Positions 8,780-18,562 are shown, counted from the first letter of the stretch. The stretch: 64,000 nucleotides of DNA from Desulfobacter vibrioformis DSM 8776 (GCF_000745975.1 NZ_JQKJ01000020.1:1-64000); one strand, 5' to 3'. Numbers and translations are program-made. Notes: generated by a model not told the origin, from the letters alone.

Positions 8780-10036
8780 TCAGGATCTGACCTGCCCGTT
8801 CCCCCAGGCCACAAATTTTGTGGTGGTCAACTCTTTTATGCCCATGGGACCGTAAGCATGCAGCTTTGAGGTGGATATGCCGATCTCTGCACCCAGGCCC
8901 AGCTGGCCCCCGTCATTGAACCGGGTGGATGCATTGACAATGACAAGGGATGCGTCCACCTCCCGGATAAAACGCCGGGACCGCTTCAAATCCGTTGTGA
9001 TAATCACTTCGGTGTGGTTGGACCCGTAAGCCGCGATATGGGCCATGGCATCATCCATGTCCGTTACCACCTTGACGGCCAGAATCAGATCCAGGTACTC
9101 CATGGGCCAGTCCGCTTCGGAGGCAGGGAGTGCATCCGGCAATATTTCGCAGGTTTTCGGGCACCCCTTAAAGGTAACGCCGGCATGGGCCAGTGCCTTA
9201 TGGGCCATGGGCAGAAATTTTTGGGCCACACCTTCATGAACCAGCAGGGTTTCCAGGGCATTGCATACCCCGGGCCGCTGGGCCTTGGCATTGAGTACGA
9301 TGTTGACGCCCATGTCCAGGTTTGCCAGATCATCCACATAGGCGTGGCAGACCCCTTTATAATGTTTGAGTACAGGAATGCTGGAGGCTGCCACCACATG
9401 GCGGATCAGGCCTTCCCCGCCCCGGGGGATGATCAGGTCGATATATTCTTCCTGTTTGAGCATAATATCCACGGCAGCCCGGTCCGGTGTGGGGATCACC
9501 TGGACGGCACCGGCCGGCAGACCTTGTGTGGAAATACCCTGTTCAATGGCCAGGGCCAGGGCCTGGTTGGAGTAAATGGCTTCGGAACCGCCCCGCAGGA
9601 TCACGGCATTGCCGGCCTTCAGGCACAGCCCTGCCGCATCCACGGTAACATTGGGCCTTGATTCGTAAATAATGCCGATAACCCCCAGAGGAATGCGCAT
9701 CCTGGCAATTTCAAGACCATTGGGCCGGATGGAGGAATCCGACAGGGTGCCCACGGGATCTTCCAAGCCTGCCACGTATTCCAGGCCGTCAACCATCCCG
9801 GCCAATACCTTGTCCGTAATGGTCAGCCGGTCGATCATGGCATCGGACAACCCGTTTTTCCGGGCCTCTGCTACATCCTTTGCATTTTCCGTCTGGATGA
9901 TGTCTTTATCCTTTTCCAACTGCCGGGCAATAGCAAAAAGCGCTCTGTTTTTCTGCTCCGCAGGCAAAGCCGCCATAATCCGGGCAGCTGCTCTGGCCTG
10001 TTTGGCAATTTCAATGATCTGATTTTCCAAAGACAT
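8780..10036 (-). CDS. proA: Gamma-glutamyl phosphate reductase
   Basis: 418 residues, full length for ProA. It catalyses the NADPH-dependent reduction of gamma-glutamyl phosphate to glutamate semialdehyde in proline synthesis. An aldehyde-dehydrogenase fold is shown by ESRPNVTVDAAGLCLKAGN and the catalytic-cysteine segment RPGVCNALETLLVHE. The C-terminus (GPMGIKELTTTKFVAWG) is the family's usual ending. It lies 47 bases downstream of proB and has its own GGAG. Degenerate pieces of a second copy are at 2853-3030. Confidence 0.97.
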   Translation of the reverse strand: MSLENQIIEIAKQARAAARIMAALPAEQKNRALFAIARQLEKDKDIIQTENAKDVAEARKNGLSDAMIDRLTITDKVLAGMVDGLEYVAGLEDPVGTLSDSSIRPNGLEIARMRIPLGVIGIIYESRPNVTVDAAGLCLKAGNAVILRGGSEAIYSNQALALAIEQGISTQGLPAGAVQVIPTPDRAAVDIMLKQEEYIDLIIPRGGEGLIRHVVAASSIPVLKHYKGVCHAYVDDLANLDMGVNIVLNAKAQRPGVCNALETLLVHEGVAQKFLPMAHKALAHAGVTFKGCPKTCEILPDALPASEADWPMEYLDLILAVKVVTDMDDAMAHIAAYGSNHTEVIITTDLKRSRRFIREVDASLVIVNASTRFNDGGQLGLGAEIGISTSKLHAYGPMGIKELTTTKFVAWGNGQVRS

Positions 10037-10083
10037 AGAATGGTTCTCCTTTAAGTTTACTCCGGCGTTTATCCTAAAAAAAA

Positions 10084-11238
10084 TTATGACCGGGCATCAT
10101 CCGGGTACGCGGTGATCATCAGATTATCCCTGTGAATTACCTCGTCATAGGACCTGAACCCCAGGCGTTCCTTGATCTGGCTGGTCTTGCAGCCCATGAT
10201 TTTTAATATATCCGAGGCATTATAATTGACCAGGCCCATACCCAAAACCACGTTGTCCTCTGTGATGAATTCAACAGGATCGCCTAGGTCAAAATTGTCT
10301 TCCACCCGGATGATGCCTGACGGCAAAAGGCTTTTGCCCTGTTCCACCACGGCTTTCTGGGCACCTTTGTCGATGGTGATCCGCCCCTTGGCCTGCAGGG
10401 TCAGGCCGATCCAGTTTTTCCTGGATGAGGCCTTCTGTCCATTGGGAACAAAATAGGTGCCGGTATAGTTGTTGTCCGCTATTTTGATCAGGATATCCTG
10501 TTCCAGGCCGCAGGCAATGATCATGGGAATGCCTGCCGACGTCAGCTTTCTGGCGGCGCTTATTTTGGTGCCCATTCCCCCTGTGCCCAACGGTCCTGCA
10601 ATTTCTCCGGCCATGGCCTCAATATCACTGCCCATGGCTGTGACCTGCCTGATAAGCTGTGCATCCTCATGGATCCGGGGATCTTTGTTGTACAGACCGC
10701 CGATATCCGTGAGATTGATCATGAGGTCCGCGCCGAGCAGCATGGTGATCATGGCCCCCATGTTGTCATTGTCCCCGAATTGAAGGGATTTTACCGCGAC
10801 AGTGTCATTTTCATTAATAACAGGCACCACCTGCCATTCCAGAAGCGTGTTCAGGGTGTTTCTGGCGTTCAAATACCGGACCCGGTCACACAGGTCGCCC
10901 CGGGTCAGAAGAATCTGGGCCACTTTCCGTCCCCAGTGTTCCATGGCCTTTTCCCATTCACGGATCAGATCAGCCTGGCCAATGGCGGAAACCGCCTGGC
11001 GTTTGGGGGTTTCTGACGGCCTTTCTTTTAGACCGATTTTTTTAACACCCGCAGCCATGGCCCCGGAAGAGACAAGGATCACTTCTTTGCCCCGGTCATG
11101 GAGCACGCTGATCTGCCTTGCGATGCTGTTGATGACGTCAATGTTGAGGCTGTTTTTCCGGGTCAGCACCCCTGAGCCCACTTTGACCACGATGCGTTGG
11201 CATGTGGACAGGACTGAAAATTGCAGGTCGGTGTTCAT
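10084..11238 (-). CDS. proB: Glutamate 5-kinase with PUA domain
   Basis: 384 residues. The amino-acid kinase domain (about 1-260) starts RIVVKVGSGVLTRK and contains NENDTVAVKSLQFGDND, the substrate loop of ProB. A C-terminal PUA domain (about 280-370) contains KSLLPSGI and V-L-G-M-G-L-V-N-Y. It phosphorylates glutamate, the first and normally proline-inhibited step of proline synthesis, and is paired with proA. Confidence 0.96.
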   Translation of the reverse strand: MNTDLQFSVLSTCQRIVVKVGSGVLTRKNSLNIDVINSIARQISVLHDRGKEVILVSSGAMAAGVKKIGLKERPSETPKRQAVSAIGQADLIREWEKAMEHWGRKVAQILLTRGDLCDRVRYLNARNTLNTLLEWQVVPVINENDTVAVKSLQFGDNDNMGAMITMLLGADLMINLTDIGGLYNKDPRIHEDAQLIRQVTAMGSDIEAMAGEIAGPLGTGGMGTKISAARKLTSAGIPMIIACGLEQDILIKIADNNYTGTYFVPNGQKASSRKNWIGLTLQAKGRITIDKGAQKAVVEQGKSLLPSGIIRVEDNFDLGDPVEFITEDNVVLGMGLVNYNASDILKIMGCKTSQIKERLGFRSYDEVIHRDNLMITAYPDDARS

Positions 11239-11433
11239 TATATGTTCCAGGTTTTTTAAAAAAGGCGGCAGCAGACCGCCGGTCTAATAGTCTCTGATTA
11301 GTAGTCTCTATAGAAACCCAATGATGGGCCAAAAATTAAACCATAGCGCAGATGATTGCAAGGCATGATTTTTCAGGACCGCAATTTCAGTGCTGACGCA
11401 TGAGAATTTAGAATCAAAAAATCCAGGCGGGGT

Positions 11434-12201
11434 TTATGGGATATCCCGCCGTTCAAAAACAAACACAGCAGCCGTCAGAATCAAAGCCGCATAGCAGAGC
11501 GCATAAACAAAACTTAACCCAAGTTCCTGAACCGGGATGGCCAGATCATGGACCACCCGGGTTTTGTAGTTTAAACGCTCAAGGTTGGGCAGGATATAAT
11601 AGGCCCCGTCTGCCAGGGCCTTAAACACAGTGTCTTGGGACCCTTTGGCAAGCAGTCTTAAATCCTGGGTGAAATGCCCGATGATAAAAATGGCCAGGGT
11701 AAACATGCCGCTTAAAAACGGGCTTGAAAAGGCGGAAAAGAAAACGGCAAAGGCCAGAATTATCAATATTTCAATGTAAATGGGCCCAATGGCTGTTAAA
11801 AGTATCCATGGCAGGGCTTGTTCATAGGCAACACAAAGGGAAAACAACAATATAGTCATCACCGCAACTTCCACCAGAATGGTCAGGCTGAGCCCTAAAT
11901 ATTTGCCCAGGAGAAACTGCCACCGGGCCAAAGGCTTGGAAAGAATAATATAAATGGTGCGCTTTTCCATCTCCTTGTACACCATGCCGATGCCCACAAA
12001 AATGGCGATCAGCGTACCGCCGATGGATATGGCACCAAGGCCGAAGTCCTTGATAATTTTCATGGGATCTCCGATGGTCAGTTTTCCCAGCACAATGGAG
12101 AAAAAGACAAGGATTACCGCAAAAAATAAAAGGCTGTAAAATATTCTGTCCCGGATGGATTCCTTGAATGTATTCAGGCCGATGGCCAGCACCTTGTTCA
12201 T
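11434..12201 (-). CDS. ABC transporter permease (ABC-2 type)
   Basis: 255 residues with six hydrophobic segments. It has an N-terminal TFKESIRDRIFYSLLF motif and the EKRTIYIILSKPLARWQFLLG loop characteristic of ABC-2 permeases of the NosY/YhaP type. It is encoded four bases after the ATPase gene and presumably forms an exporter with it. Substrate unknown; the family includes lipid, copper and Gld-type systems. Confidence 0.88.
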   Translation of the reverse strand: MNKVLAIGLNTFKESIRDRIFYSLLFFAVILVFFSIVLGKLTIGDPMKIIKDFGLGAISIGGTLIAIFVGIGMVYKEMEKRTIYIILSKPLARWQFLLGKYLGLSLTILVEVAVMTILLFSLCVAYEQALPWILLTAIGPIYIEILIILAFAVFFSAFSSPFLSGMFTLAIFIIGHFTQDLRLLAKGSQDTVFKALADGAYYILPNLERLNYKTRVVHDLAIPVQELGLSFVYALCYAALILTAAVFVFERRDIP

Positions 12202-12205
12202 GGTT

Positions 12206-13177
12206 TTATTCCTGTTCGACGGCTACCGGTTTGGTATCTTGCCCGGTGCTTTTCAAATAGATCTCTTCCATGCTTTTTCTTGCCTGGGAAAATGAAACAA
12301 GTTCCAGACCCTGGGTTCTGATCGTTTCCATGATCATGTCTGCCGTTTTTTTATCAGCCGTTGAAATGATATGCCGGTTTCCCCGGACCAGGTGTTTGAC
12401 ATTTTTTTGGCCGTCAATTTGACCTTCAATGCCGGACAGATCCAGGGTGCCGCCATGACAGGTGATTTCCCGGATCGTATCGTCATTGGATGATACGGCA
12501 TCATCCATGGCAATAATCTGCGTAATCTCCCCGTTGGCAAGGATCCCGGCCCGGTCACAGATCATTTCCACATCGGAAATAATGTGAGAGGAAAAAATAA
12601 TGGTCTTTCCCTGGTCCCGGCAGGACAGAATAATGTCCCGCATTGATTTTCTGCCCATGGGATCAAGGCCGGACATGGGTTCATCTAAAATCAGCAGTTT
12701 CGGGTCATTGACCAGGGCCTGGGCAATGCCGATGCGCTGGAGCATACCCCGTGAATATTTACGCAGTTGGGTATTTCTTGCATGGGCCAGACCCACAAGA
12801 TCCAGCAAGGCATGGACCCTTTTTTTTCTCTCTTGCCCTGTCATATCAAAAAGGCTTGCATAAAACCCAAGGGCTTCGGCCCCGGTGAGATAGGAGTAAA
12901 AATAGGGCTGTTCCGGCAGATACCCGACCAGGGCCCTGGCTTGCCGGTCCTTTGCAGACCGCCCCCAGAAGCGGATCTCTCCTTTGTCCGGCCGGATCAG
13001 GTCCAGCATGAGCTTGAACGTGGTGGTCTTACCGGCACCGTTTCCCCCAAGATACCCGAACACCTCATTGTCCCGGATCTGGAAATCAAGGTTGGAGATC
13101 ACCTGTTTTTTCCCCAGCCATCCATTGGAAAAACTTTTAGTGACGCCCTTGATTTCAATTGCTGCTGAATCGCTCAC
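12206..13177 (-). CDS. ABC transporter ATP-binding protein
   Basis: 323 residues. The nucleotide-binding domain carries Walker A GGNGAGKTTT, the signature YSRGMLQRIG (SRGM in place of SGGQ, usual in this NosF/CcmA-like family), Walker B LLILDEPMSGLDP and H-loop FSSH. The last 90 residues form the extra C-terminal domain typical of ABC-2 exporters. It sits between a TPR lipoprotein-like gene and the permease, suggesting a three-gene exporter unit. Confidence 0.9.
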   Translation of the reverse strand: MSDSAAIEIKGVTKSFSNGWLGKKQVISNLDFQIRDNEVFGYLGGNGAGKTTTFKLMLDLIRPDKGEIRFWGRSAKDRQARALVGYLPEQPYFYSYLTGAEALGFYASLFDMTGQERKKRVHALLDLVGLAHARNTQLRKYSRGMLQRIGIAQALVNDPKLLILDEPMSGLDPMGRKSMRDIILSCRDQGKTIIFSSHIISDVEMICDRAGILANGEITQIIAMDDAVSSNDDTIREITCHGGTLDLSGIEGQIDGQKNVKHLVRGNRHIISTADKKTADMIMETIRTQGLELVSFSQARKSMEEIYLKSTGQDTKPVAVEQE

Positions 13178-13191
13178 TGGTGCCGTCCTTC

Positions 13192-14124
13192 TTAATCATA
13201 TTGGGGGACCCGCATGGGCAGGGGCAGATCATCCTGGCGAGGTGTTTTTTCTTTTTTAATATGCACTTTCAATTCCCCGGCTAGGAGCGTGTTTTTAACA
13301 AAACGGCCCTGCCCTGCAATATAATAGGTCCCTCCCCTGGGATCAACCGGGATTTCTGGAATCATACCGGTATCTGCCAGGTCATTTAAAGCTGAGGGAT
13401 ATTTTTTAAATTTCAGGTAAAATAACTCAATGGCCTGGTTCAATCTTTTCAGAATAGCTTCATGGCGCACCTGGTGAAGCCGGACAATCAGACGAGCCTT
13501 AAGATCCGGATTTTCCGTGGACTGAATCATCTCCTGTAAAAAAGGCACGGCCACTTCAGGAGAATCCGCATCCGCATAAAGCCTTGCCACAAGGTTGGGC
13601 AGGTAGGGTGGGCTTTGGGGAAATTTTGCGGCCAGTTCAAGGTAGCGGGCAGCAGTCAGGTAATCCCTCTTGTAATACATATAATCAAAGGCAAGAAAAA
13701 AAGGCAGATAATAATACCTGGGATGGTTGGAAGGCACATGTTCCATCCCTTTCTTCAACAGGGCAATACTGCTGTCAACATCACCGGCATCGGCAGCCAG
13801 GACAATACCGCCGAATTCATAGGGGGGCTGGTATAATGGGTCCAAAGTTGTGACAATATCCAGAATATGACCCAGCCATGTGTAATTCTGATCTGTTGCG
13901 GAATGGCGTCCAAAATAGCCAAGGGCTTTAATCCAAAGTAGATCGCCCAGTATCTCATCATATCCAAGAGCAGCACCTTTTAAGAATTTACCAGAAGGTA
14001 GATAACTTAAATCTTCGTAGGAGAAACAGGGATATTTTTTATCAAGAGTGATTGAACAAAAAAGAAACCCGGCAACAAGGATTATCACCATAAATGGTAA
14101 CACTATTTTCTTTAAGAGTGCCAA
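13192..14124 (-). CDS. TPR-repeat protein with N-terminal membrane anchor
   Basis: 310 residues. Residues 5-26 are a membrane segment (KIVLPFMVIILVAGFLFCSI), with a Cys that is not in a convincing lipobox. The rest contains helical repeats from about 95 to 220 (AALLKKGMEHVPSNHP, YLTAARYLELAAKFP) of TPR type, then a segment with NQAIELFYLKFKKYPSALND that resembles the C-terminal part of pseudopilin-related proteins. Its stop precedes the ABC ATPase gene by 14 bases. A scaffold for the exporter or for type IV pili is possible; no function is established. Confidence 0.65.
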   Translation of the reverse strand: MALLKKIVLPFMVIILVAGFLFCSITLDKKYPCFSYEDLSYLPSGKFLKGAALGYDEILGDLLWIKALGYFGRHSATDQNYTWLGHILDIVTTLDPLYQPPYEFGGIVLAADAGDVDSSIALLKKGMEHVPSNHPRYYYLPFFLAFDYMYYKRDYLTAARYLELAAKFPQSPPYLPNLVARLYADADSPEVAVPFLQEMIQSTENPDLKARLIVRLHQVRHEAILKRLNQAIELFYLKFKKYPSALNDLADTGMIPEIPVDPRGGTYYIAGQGRFVKNTLLAGELKVHIKKEKTPRQDDLPLPMRVPQYD

Positions 14125-14138
14125 TGCAGGATAAGAAA

Positions 14139-14172
14139 TACCCCGGGAGGAAAAGCAATCTATCCCGGGGTG
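14139..14172 (-). terminator. Hairpin after pilA
   Basis: A 9-pair stem (ACCCCGGGA with TCCCGGGGT, 14140-14148 with 14063+100 i.e. 14163-14171) lies between the pilA stop and the TPR gene. The T tract is weak (TATTTCTTAT), so it may attenuate rather than stop transcription and protect abundant pilA mRNA. Confidence 0.5.
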
Positions 14173-14224
14173 ATGTTAAATAATTATTCTTCTAAATTTA
14201 TCGGATAAACACCTATTCTTACTT

Positions 14225-14680
14225 CTAAAATGCATTCGCAGGAACGGGACCTGAAAGCTCAGCCGTTTGGGTAATAGTAAATACGGCATTGCTAGCATCA
14301 CCATCCAGATTCCCTGTTGCAGTTGCAGTAAATTGTGAGGTAGCGCCACTAACGGAATACTGATAATAGACACTTCCCGCAGGGACAAACCCAATATCAC
14401 TCCACCCGGTTGAGTTGGCAACCCATGGACCTTTGGTAGCGGCAGGGACAGCTGCCGGATTTGCTGCACATGTTGGATACTTATCATTTTCAGCGCGGTA
14501 ACTTTCCAAAGCGGTTTTTATCGCACCCAGATTAGTCTTTGCTTCAGCCGTTTTTGATTTAAGCTGATAGTTCAAATAATTGGGAATGGCAATGGCAGCC
14601 AAAATGCCGATAATGGCCACAACAATCATCAGTTCGATCAGGGTGAACCCTTTCTGGTTGTTTCTGATACGTTTTGTCAT
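14225..14680 (-). CDS. pilA: Type IV major pilin
   Basis: 151 residues. A 12-residue basic leader ([11 protein letters not shown]) precedes [14 protein letters not shown], the prepilin peptidase site (G/F) and the hydrophobic N-terminal helix with Glu5. The globular part has only one Cys, so no C-terminal disulfide loop, and is rich in Ala, Thr and Ser. I chose the ATG at 14680 because AAAAAAGGAG lies just upstream; an in-frame ATG further up would put 28 residues before the leader. A sigma-54 promoter lies about 70 bases upstream, and a PilR-like activator gene is the next gene upstream. Confidence 0.93.
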   Translation of the reverse strand: MTKRIRNNQKGFTLIELMIVVAIIGILAAIAIPNYLNYQLKSKTAEAKTNLGAIKTALESYRAENDKYPTCAANPAAVPAATKGPWVANSTGWSDIGFVPAGSVYYQYSVSGATSQFTATATGNLDGDASNAVFTITQTAELSGPVPANAF

Positions 14681-14723
14681 TTTAAAAGCTCCTTTTTTAA
14701 GATTTAATGATGTGACAAAATTT

Positions 14724-14740
14724 TTCAACGAATGTTGAAA
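14724..14740. promoter_or_regulatory. Palindrome in the pilA leader
   Basis: TTCAAC and GTTGAA, separated by GAAT, form a perfect dyad just downstream of the -12 element and close to the expected start of transcription. It could be an operator or mRNA 5' hairpin. Function not known. Confidence 0.35.
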
Positions 14741-14746
14741 CTTTAT

Positions 14747-14763
14747 TTGCAACAGCAGTGCCA
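14747..14763 (-). promoter_or_regulatory. Sigma-54 (-24/-12) promoter of pilA
   Basis: On the minus strand the sequence is TGGCAC-N5-TTGCAA, an exact match to the sigma-54 consensus (TGGCAC-N5-TTGCW). It is about 65-80 bases before the pilA start. With rpoN in the same window and a PilR-like activator next door, this is the classic pilA control arrangement. Confidence 0.92.
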
Positions 14764-14901
14764 AAACACGGAATCATTTTTTTAATCGTTAATATACTGA
14801 AATAAAAACGTTTTAGCAAGAAAATTTAAAATTCTACGAAAAAACATTACATATTTTTTTGATACATTTAACAAAAACAGGCCCCTGCCTGACAAAAAAT
14901 G

Positions 14902-16323
14902 TCAATCAGCCGCTTTTTCGTCAATCGTATCATCCTGGGGCTCAATTTTATCAAGGCGGTACCTGAAAGATCTCAGGGAAAGGTTTAAAAGCTCTGCGGC
15001 TTTGCTTTTATTGCCCCGGGCAGTTTCCATGGCTTTTCTGATATAGGCGCCCTCTATGCCCACCATGATTTTATCCAGGTCCACACCCGAAGCAACGTCT
15101 TCTATATCGTACCGTTCTCCCTTAATCCCCTCAATCCACCGTCTTCGTTTGTAAGATGAAATGGTTAAGCTTTCAGGCAGAATGATATTGGTTGAGGAGA
15201 GGGCAACCGACCGTTCAATCAGGTTCTCAAGCTCCCGGACATTGCCGGGAAAGGAATATTTGTTCAAAAAATCAATAGCATAGGAAGACAGCTTGGCAAT
15301 ATCCCTGCCAAGCTTTGCTGAATACTTTTCCACAAAATGGGCCGCAAGGAGCTCAACATCACCCCGTCTGTCCCGCAGCGGCGGCACCTTGATGGGGATC
15401 ACGTTCAGCCTGAAAAACAGGTCTTCCCTGAAATTGCCGTCAATGACTTCCTGTTCAAGTTTTTTGTTGGTGGCGGAAATGATCCGGACATTCACGTCAA
15501 TTTCCCGGGTACCGCCCACGGGCTTGAACCGGGTTTCCTGGACAGCCCGCAAAAGCTTTACCTGCAGAAAGGTAGACAGTTCGCCGATCTCATCAAGAAA
15601 AATCGTACCGGTATTGGCAGCCTCAAACAATCCCTGCTTGTCTGCCACCGCCCCTGTAAATGCCCCTTTGACATGGCCGAAAAATTCGCTTTCAATCAGC
15701 GTGTCCGGGATTCCGCCGCAGTTGACCACCACAAAGGGCCTGTCCTTGCGCTCGGAATTATCGTGGATGGCCTGGGCGATAAGCTCTTTGCCTGTACCGC
15801 TTTCACCGGTGATCAGCACATTGGTCTTGGTGGGGCCGATCTGGCGTATCCGCTGGTAAATCGCCTGCATGCCCGGGCTGTCACCGATGATGCGGCTGAA
15901 ATGCAGATGATTTTTAAGTTCAGTTGACCGGTACGCCTTTTCCTGCTCCAGGGTCAAAAGTTCCAGGGCCTTGGCAATGGTGGCGCACAGCTCATTGTTG
16001 TCAAAGGGCTTGGGCACAAAATCGTAAGCCCCCTCGTTCATTGCCTCCACTGCGATTTCCGTTGTGGCATAGGCGGAAATCATGATCACCACGGTGTCAG
16101 GATGCTTTTTTTTCACGGCCCGCAGCACATCCAGGCCCGTGATATCGCCCAGGCGGATATCGGTGAGCACCAGATCGTATTTTTTCTGCTTGATACTGCC
16201 CAGGGCCTGCTTGCCGTTTTTGACAAAATTGACCTTATACCCTCTTTTGGCCAGAAGCATCTCCAGGAACTGGCGCATGCTCAGTTCATCATCTACCACC
16301 AGAATGCTGTGTCCATCTGCCAT
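14902..16323 (-). CDS. pilR: Sigma-54-dependent response regulator, PilR-like
   Basis: 473 residues in three domains: receiver 1-120 (ILVVDDELSMRQFLEMLL, phospho-Asp in DLVLTDIRLGD), AAA+ 145-380 with Walker A GESGTGKE and the sigma-54 contact loop GAFTGA, and a Fis-type helix-turn-helix at the C-terminus (NKSKAAELLNLSLRSFRYRL). It would activate the TGGCAC-N5-TTGCAA promoter of pilA next door. No PilS sensor kinase gene is adjacent, so its partner must lie elsewhere or it may be a related NtrC-family regulator. Confidence 0.88.
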   Translation of the reverse strand: MADGHSILVVDDELSMRQFLEMLLAKRGYKVNFVKNGKQALGSIKQKKYDLVLTDIRLGDITGLDVLRAVKKKHPDTVVIMISAYATTEIAVEAMNEGAYDFVPKPFDNNELCATIAKALELLTLEQEKAYRSTELKNHLHFSRIIGDSPGMQAIYQRIRQIGPTKTNVLITGESGTGKELIAQAIHDNSERKDRPFVVVNCGGIPDTLIESEFFGHVKGAFTGAVADKQGLFEAANTGTIFLDEIGELSTFLQVKLLRAVQETRFKPVGGTREIDVNVRIISATNKKLEQEVIDGNFREDLFFRLNVIPIKVPPLRDRRGDVELLAAHFVEKYSAKLGRDIAKLSSYAIDFLNKYSFPGNVRELENLIERSVALSSTNIILPESLTISSYKRRRWIEGIKGERYDIEDVASGVDLDKIMVGIEGAYIRKAMETARGNKSKAAELLNLSLRSFRYRLDKIEPQDDTIDEKAAD

Positions 16324-16338
16324 GGGTTCTATCCCGGG

Positions 16339-17628
16339 TTAATCCCTGGTGTAAACAATCCGGCCGCCAACAATGGTCAAAGCAGCGGCCCCCTTAAGTC
16401 TGCGGCCGGCAAAAGGCGTGTTGCGTCCTTTGCTCACAAATGCATCAGGGTTCACGGTCCAGCCGGCATCCAAATCAATAAGGGTCAGATCCGCCGGATT
16501 GCCCGGCATAATATTGTTATTGATGCCCAGAAGATCTGCCGGGGCCTTGGCCATTTTTTCCACCAGCTGCACCAGGGTCAAATGGCCCCGGACCACAAGA
16601 TCCAGGCTTAAGGCCAGCGCGGTTTCAAGCCCCACAATGCCGAATGCGGCCCGGTCAAATTCCACCTGTTTTTCATCTTCGGCATGGGGGGCATGGTCTG
16701 TGGCAATCATATCAATGGTGCCGTCGCAAAGCCCCTCAATAATGGCCTGGCGGTCCTTTTCACTGCGCAGGGGCGGATTCATCTTAAAGTGGGTGTCATA
16801 GGGCGGGACATCCGCATCCGTGAGGCTGAAATAATGGGGAGCGGTTTCGCAGGTGACGCGCACCCCCTTTGCCTTGGCGGCCCGGATGGCTTCAATGGAC
16901 TGGGCCGTACTCATGTGGCAGAAATGAACCCTGGCACCCGTCAGTTCAGCCAGGGCAATGTCACGCATGACCATGACTGATTCCGCAGCATTGGGAATTC
17001 CTTTTATCCCCATGACCGTGGCCGGCAGCCCCTCGTTCATGGAGCCGCCATCGGCAAGACGCTTGTCTTCGGCATGAACAAGCACCGGAATATCCAGGGA
17101 TTTACAGTATTCCAGGGTCCGTCTCATGAGCTGGGAATCGGTGACAGGCATGCCGTCATCGGTCACTGCCCATATCCCGGCTTTTTTCATATCTGCAATG
17201 TCGTTGAGTTTCTGGCCTTCAAGATTTCTGGAAATTGCCCCCACCGGGTATACCCTGGCCGCATTTGCCTTTTGGGCCTGGGAAAGAATAAAGGACGTAA
17301 TTTGCGCATTGTCATTCACAGGTCTGGTATTGGGCATGGAACAGACCGCGGTGAATCCGCCGGCAGCCGCAGCCTTTAATCCTGTTTCTATAGTCTCCTT
17401 GTATTCCTGACCAGGCTCGCGCAAATGGACATGCACATCTATGAGTCCGGGCACGGCAATCAGGCCCTGGCCGTCAACCACTTTGACATCGTCTGAATCG
17501 TTGGCAACAGCGGGCATTTGTCCCGGTTCCGACACCGCCTCAAACAGGCCGTCCCGAATACTGATATCCCTTATGCCTTCAATGTTACCGGGATCAACGA
17601 CCCGGACGCCTTTAATTTGAATCTGCAT
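16339..17628 (-). CDS. pyrC: Dihydroorotase
   Basis: 429 residues, the multifunctional/bacillary-type length. It cyclises carbamoyl-aspartate to dihydroorotate. Metal-binding GLIDVHVHLREPGQEYKE near residue 60, a conserved VHAEDK, the HFCHMST His motif and ATDHAPH confirm the amidohydrolase family. I chose the ATG at 17628 (M-Q-I-Q-I-K-G-V), which overlaps the end of pyrB by 17 bases; a longer frame would only add residues read from pyrB. Confidence 0.95.
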   Translation of the reverse strand: MQIQIKGVRVVDPGNIEGIRDISIRDGLFEAVSEPGQMPAVANDSDDVKVVDGQGLIAVPGLIDVHVHLREPGQEYKETIETGLKAAAAGGFTAVCSMPNTRPVNDNAQITSFILSQAQKANAARVYPVGAISRNLEGQKLNDIADMKKAGIWAVTDDGMPVTDSQLMRRTLEYCKSLDIPVLVHAEDKRLADGGSMNEGLPATVMGIKGIPNAAESVMVMRDIALAELTGARVHFCHMSTAQSIEAIRAAKAKGVRVTCETAPHYFSLTDADVPPYDTHFKMNPPLRSEKDRQAIIEGLCDGTIDMIATDHAPHAEDEKQVEFDRAAFGIVGLETALALSLDLVVRGHLTLVQLVEKMAKAPADLLGINNNIMPGNPADLTLIDLDAGWTVNPDAFVSKGRNTPFAGRRLKGAAALTIVGGRIVYTRD

Positions 17629-18550
17629 TTTTACTGCCTCCCGCCACCAGATAAAAAAGGGCCATGCGAAGGGCCACCCCATTGGTCACCTGGTCCAGAA
17701 TTAGGGATTGTTCACCATCTGCCACCCGGGTTGAAATTTCAACACCGCGGTTCAACGGTCCCGGGTGCATGACCAGGGCATCCTTTGCCGCCATGGCCAG
17801 ACGCGCCGGATTCAACCCATACAAAGTCGCATATTCCCGTTCACTTGGAAAAAGAAGGCTGCCCTGGCGCTCCTTCTGAATCCTGAGCATCATGACCACA
17901 TCCGCATCTGCCACACAGGTATCCATATCCCGGGCCACGGTGCAGCCCATCTGTTCAATGCCGACAGGGATCATGGTCCCGGGCGCACAGATGGTCACCT
18001 TTGCCCCCATTCTGGACAATCCGATAATATTGGACCGGGCCACCCTGGAATGGGAAATATCCCCCACAATGGACACGTTTAAATCCTCAAACCCGCCCTT
18101 CTCCTCCTGGATGGTCATCATGTCCAAAAGGGCCTGGGAGGGATGGGCATGGGTGCCGTCCCCGGCATTGATGACCGAGCATTTTACCCATTTTGCCACC
18201 TGGCACGCCGCGCCCGAAGATGAATGCCGCATCACGATAATATCAGGCTTCATGGACTCAAGGGTCCTGACCGTATCCCTTAAAGTTTCCCCCTTGACAA
18301 TGCTGGAGGAAGATTTGGATATGGCCACCGTGTCTGCGGAAAGACGCTTGCCAGCCAGTTCAAAGGACATCTTGGTCCGGGTTGACGGCTCCTGGAAAAA
18401 AAGCACAATGGTTTTGCCCCGAAGGGTGGGCACTTTTTTAACAGCCCGCTGGGATATCTCCTTCATCCCCCGGGCCGTGTCCAGGATATAAGTGATTTCC
18501 TCACGGCTCAGGGATTCAATATCCAGAATATCTTTTTTCTCAAACCGCAT
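17612..18550 (-). CDS. pyrB: Aspartate carbamoyltransferase catalytic chain
   Basis: 312 residues. Carbamoyl-phosphate motif F-F-Q-E-P-S-T-R-T (STRT), aspartate-loop residues and HPGPLNRGVEI near the C-terminus are all present. It catalyses the committed step of pyrimidine synthesis. Of two nearby ATGs, the one at 18550 is better placed behind AAGGA (9-base spacing) than that at 18559. No pyrI regulatory chain is present; pyrB-pyrC translational overlap indicates one transcript. Confidence 0.95.
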   Translation of the reverse strand: MRFEKKDILDIESLSREEITYILDTARGMKEISQRAVKKVPTLRGKTIVLFFQEPSTRTKMSFELAGKRLSADTVAISKSSSSIVKGETLRDTVRTLESMKPDIIVMRHSSSGAACQVAKWVKCSVINAGDGTHAHPSQALLDMMTIQEEKGGFEDLNVSIVGDISHSRVARSNIIGLSRMGAKVTICAPGTMIPVGIEQMGCTVARDMDTCVADADVVMMLRIQKERQGSLLFPSEREYATLYGLNPARLAMAAKDALVMHPGPLNRGVEISTRVADGEQSLILDQVTNGVALRMALFYLVAGGSKNADSN

Positions 18551-18562
18551 GTTTATCATTCC

